Positions 5,139 through 6,418 of a stretch of DNA of 6,418 nucleotides are shown here, in pieces (position 1 is the first letter of the stretch; the number at the start of each line of letters is the position of its first letter). The stretch covers positions 1-6,418 of the forward strand of contig CAMNZV010000101.1 of assembly GCA_946575275.1 (NCBI GenBank), in the 5' to 3' direction. Source of the stretch: an uncultured Clostridium sp. Its GTDB lineage: Bacteria > Bacillota > Clostridia > Clostridiales > Clostridiaceae. The notes under the pieces were generated by a model. That model had not been told where the DNA came from. It made no database searches and was given only the letters and a program-made list of their open reading frames with translations. Both the position numbers and the translations under genes were made by a program.

Positions 5139-6418
5139 CTAATTTTTCAAATAATCATCAACTGTATTTGCAATAGCCCTTCCCATTGTAATTTGAGTAC
5201 TCTCATCAGCTAATTTCTTAGCCTCAATTTCATTAGTTAAAAATCCACATTCTATTAAAATTGCTGGCATTATAGTATTTCTGCATACATATAAATTTTG
5301 ATCCTTAGCACCTCTATTATTAAATCCAATACTTCTAGATAATTCATTAGCTACTAAAGTTGCTAATTTTTTACTTTGAGCCAATCTCAAAGCACTATTT
5401 GTTGTTGGATTTGGTAATCCTGATGAGATTACTTGATTTAATATTGAACTATCTATAGAATTACTAGAATATAACACTTCTGTTCCTCTTGCTGCTGCCG
5501 TTGCTGCATTATTATGTATACTAATATATAAGTCTGCATTACTATTATTTGCAAACATAGGTCTATCCTGAAAGTTGTATCCATTTGTCTCAGTAGTTCT
5601 AGTCATAAGCACATAGTACCCCTTATTAGTTAATTCATTATATAATTTCAAGGCAATACTTAAATTAAGCACTGATTCCCTATAATTTATGCCACTAAAT
5701 TGAGCTTGGGCACCTGGATCAAATTTTCCATCATCAAGTCCATGACCTGGATCTATCACAATTGTTAAATCCTTTTTGGTTGAGTATAAAAATTCACTCT
5801 TTGCATCATCATATCCTGAATTGCTTAGTTTATGTTTTACTTCAACTTGATAAACATATGGTCCCTTATATTTAGGCATATATGTAATTGTTGATGTTGT
5901 ACTGAAATCACTTACTAATCTCCAATCACCATTTTCTCTAATCCAAAATCTAAATAAGGCATTTGAATCATCACTAGATTTTGCTTTTAAAATCATATTT
6001 CTTCCACTATTGATATATCCAGATACATCTACACTTTCTAATACTATTCTTTCTACAGAAATTGGATATATCTTAGACCATGCATCATCATATGTGCTTG
6101 TATTGCTATATTTACTTTTAACATCTATCTGTACTACAAAATCCCCACCATATTGTGGTGTATATGTAACACTACTTTTACTACTATAATCACTTATATT
6201 CTTCCATATCCCATTATCCCTTACCCATATCCTATATAGTGAATCCTCTGATGGTGTTGCTGTTGCTGATATGGTTATTGGCTTTCCTACCTTCATTTCT
6301 CCTGTTACACTTTTTTTTGTTATTTTTGCCTTATCTGTACTTATTGGATATATTGCTGACCACGCATCATCATATGTGCTTGTATTGCTATATTTACTTT
6401 TAACATCTATCTGTACTA
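5139..6418 (-). CDS. N-acetylmuramoyl-L-alanine amidase with triple-tyrosine repeats (5' end outside the window)
   Basis: This is a cell-wall hydrolase that cleaves the bond between N-acetylmuramic acid and L-alanine in peptidoglycan. The frame stays open to the window edge (codons from 6416), giving 425 visible residues. The ATG at 6296 lies inside a repeat and is not the true start; a signal peptide, if any, is beyond the edge. Counting from that internal Met as 1, residues -39 to 173 hold one partial and two complete Y_Y_Y-type repeats with the pattern FW/IWVRDNG-W...DYS...TYTPQY-G...VQIDVKSKYS...YDDA, about 94 residues each. The Amidase_3 domain spans about 177-384. Its zinc ligands are H185 (IDPGHG), E207 (YRES) and H261 (ISIHNN), and the catalytic glutamate is E349 (IECGFLTN), so it looks active. 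The repeats probably act as spacers or wall- or glycan-binding modules; their exact role is inference. Roles in autolysis, cell separation or sporulation cannot be told apart here. Confidence 0.95.
   Translation of the reverse strand, partial: VQIDVKSKYSNTSTYDDAWSAIYPISTDKAKITKKSVTGEMKVGKPITISATATPSEDSLYRIWVRDNGIWKNISDYSSKSSVTYTPQYGGDFVVQIDVKSKYSNTSTYDDAWSKIYPISVERIVLESVDVSGYINSGRNMILKAKSSDDSNALFRFWIRENGDWRLVSDFSTTSTITYMPKYKGPYVYQVEVKHKLSNSGYDDAKSEFLYSTKKDLTIVIDPGHGLDDGKFDPGAQAQFSGINYRESVLNLSIALKLYNELTNKGYYVLMTRTTETNGYNFQDRPMFANNSNADLYISIHNNAATAAARGTEVLYSSNSIDSSILNQVISSGLPNPTTNSALRLAQSKKLATLVANELSRSIGFNNRGAKDQNLYVCRNTIMPAILIECGFLTNEIEAKKLADESTQITMGRAIANTVDDYLKN
6061..6136 (-). repeat. Tandem coding repeat in the amidase gene, promoter-distal copy
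   Basis: This 76-base stretch recurs at 6343-6418, exactly 282 bases (94 codons) away, with 5 mismatches, all in the first 21 bases. The 55 bases 6082-6136 are identical to 6364-6418. It encodes the end of a Y_Y_Y-type repeat, including VQIDVKSKYSNTSTYDDAWS. The match may continue beyond the window edge. Confidence 0.9.
6343..6418 (-). repeat. Tandem coding repeat in the amidase gene, promoter-proximal copy (cut by the window edge)
   Basis: This is the partner of 6061-6136, in the same frame and orientation. The visible protein differs at only one residue around the shared block (YDDAWSAIYPIS here, YDDAWSKIYPIS in the other copy) and then diverges into the linker. The third unit, nearer the catalytic domain, ends in GYDDAKSEF and is clearly more diverged, so the duplication of these two units is the more recent event or has been kept uniform by recombination. 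Confidence 0.88.

Noticed and set aside
6294..6296. ATG as the start of the amidase
   Set aside because: The frame is open upstream to the window edge and encodes the end of another Y_Y_Y-type repeat, so this Met is internal.

Overview
The window is strongly AT-rich. Every convincing gene lies on the minus strand, spacing is short, ribosome-binding sites are strong (AGGAG type) and intrinsic terminators are classic hairpins with U-tracts. This, together with the protein styles (a triple-tyrosine-repeat cell-wall amidase and a compact polysaccharide operon), points to a low-GC Firmicute, most likely Clostridium sensu stricto or a close relative. The species cannot be named from the sequence alone.

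Read in the direction of transcription (right to left), the window opens inside a cell-wall hydrolase gene (6418 to 5139) whose 5' end lies outside the window. It encodes tandem Y_Y_Y-type beta-sandwich repeats followed by a complete zinc-dependent N-acetylmuramoyl-L-alanine amidase (Amidase_3) domain. It ends at a strong intrinsic terminator (5133-5090). The next 84 bases or so are AT-rich with nothing convincing in them, and then an extended -10 promoter (4985-4977) appears to start a new transcription unit.

That unit holds five genes: a GT4-family glycosyltransferase (4940-3855), a small monotopic phosphoglycosyl transferase that starts glycan assembly on a lipid carrier (3845-3237), a Gfo/Idh/MocA sugar-nucleotide dehydrogenase (3218-2121), an ExoA-like membrane-attached GT2 glycosyltransferase (2084-1056) and galU, UTP-glucose-1-phosphate uridylyltransferase (978-106). 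The first four genes are separated by 9 to 36 bases. galU follows a 77-base gap that contains a perfect 16-bp inverted repeat. The unit closes at a long, perfectly paired bidirectional terminator (97-40).

Together the five genes look like a small cell-surface or exopolysaccharide module. GalU supplies UDP-glucose, the dehydrogenase probably modifies a sugar nucleotide, the phosphoglycosyl transferase loads the first sugar phosphate onto undecaprenyl phosphate, and the GT4 and GT2 enzymes extend the chain. No flippase, polymerase, chain-length regulator or ligase is present, so these must be encoded elsewhere. I see no CRISPR array, transposon, tRNA or rRNA, and no sign of a truly new system. 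The most notable points are the near-identical tandem repeat in the amidase gene, the palindrome ahead of galU, and the non-canonical catalytic motifs in both glycosyltransferases.
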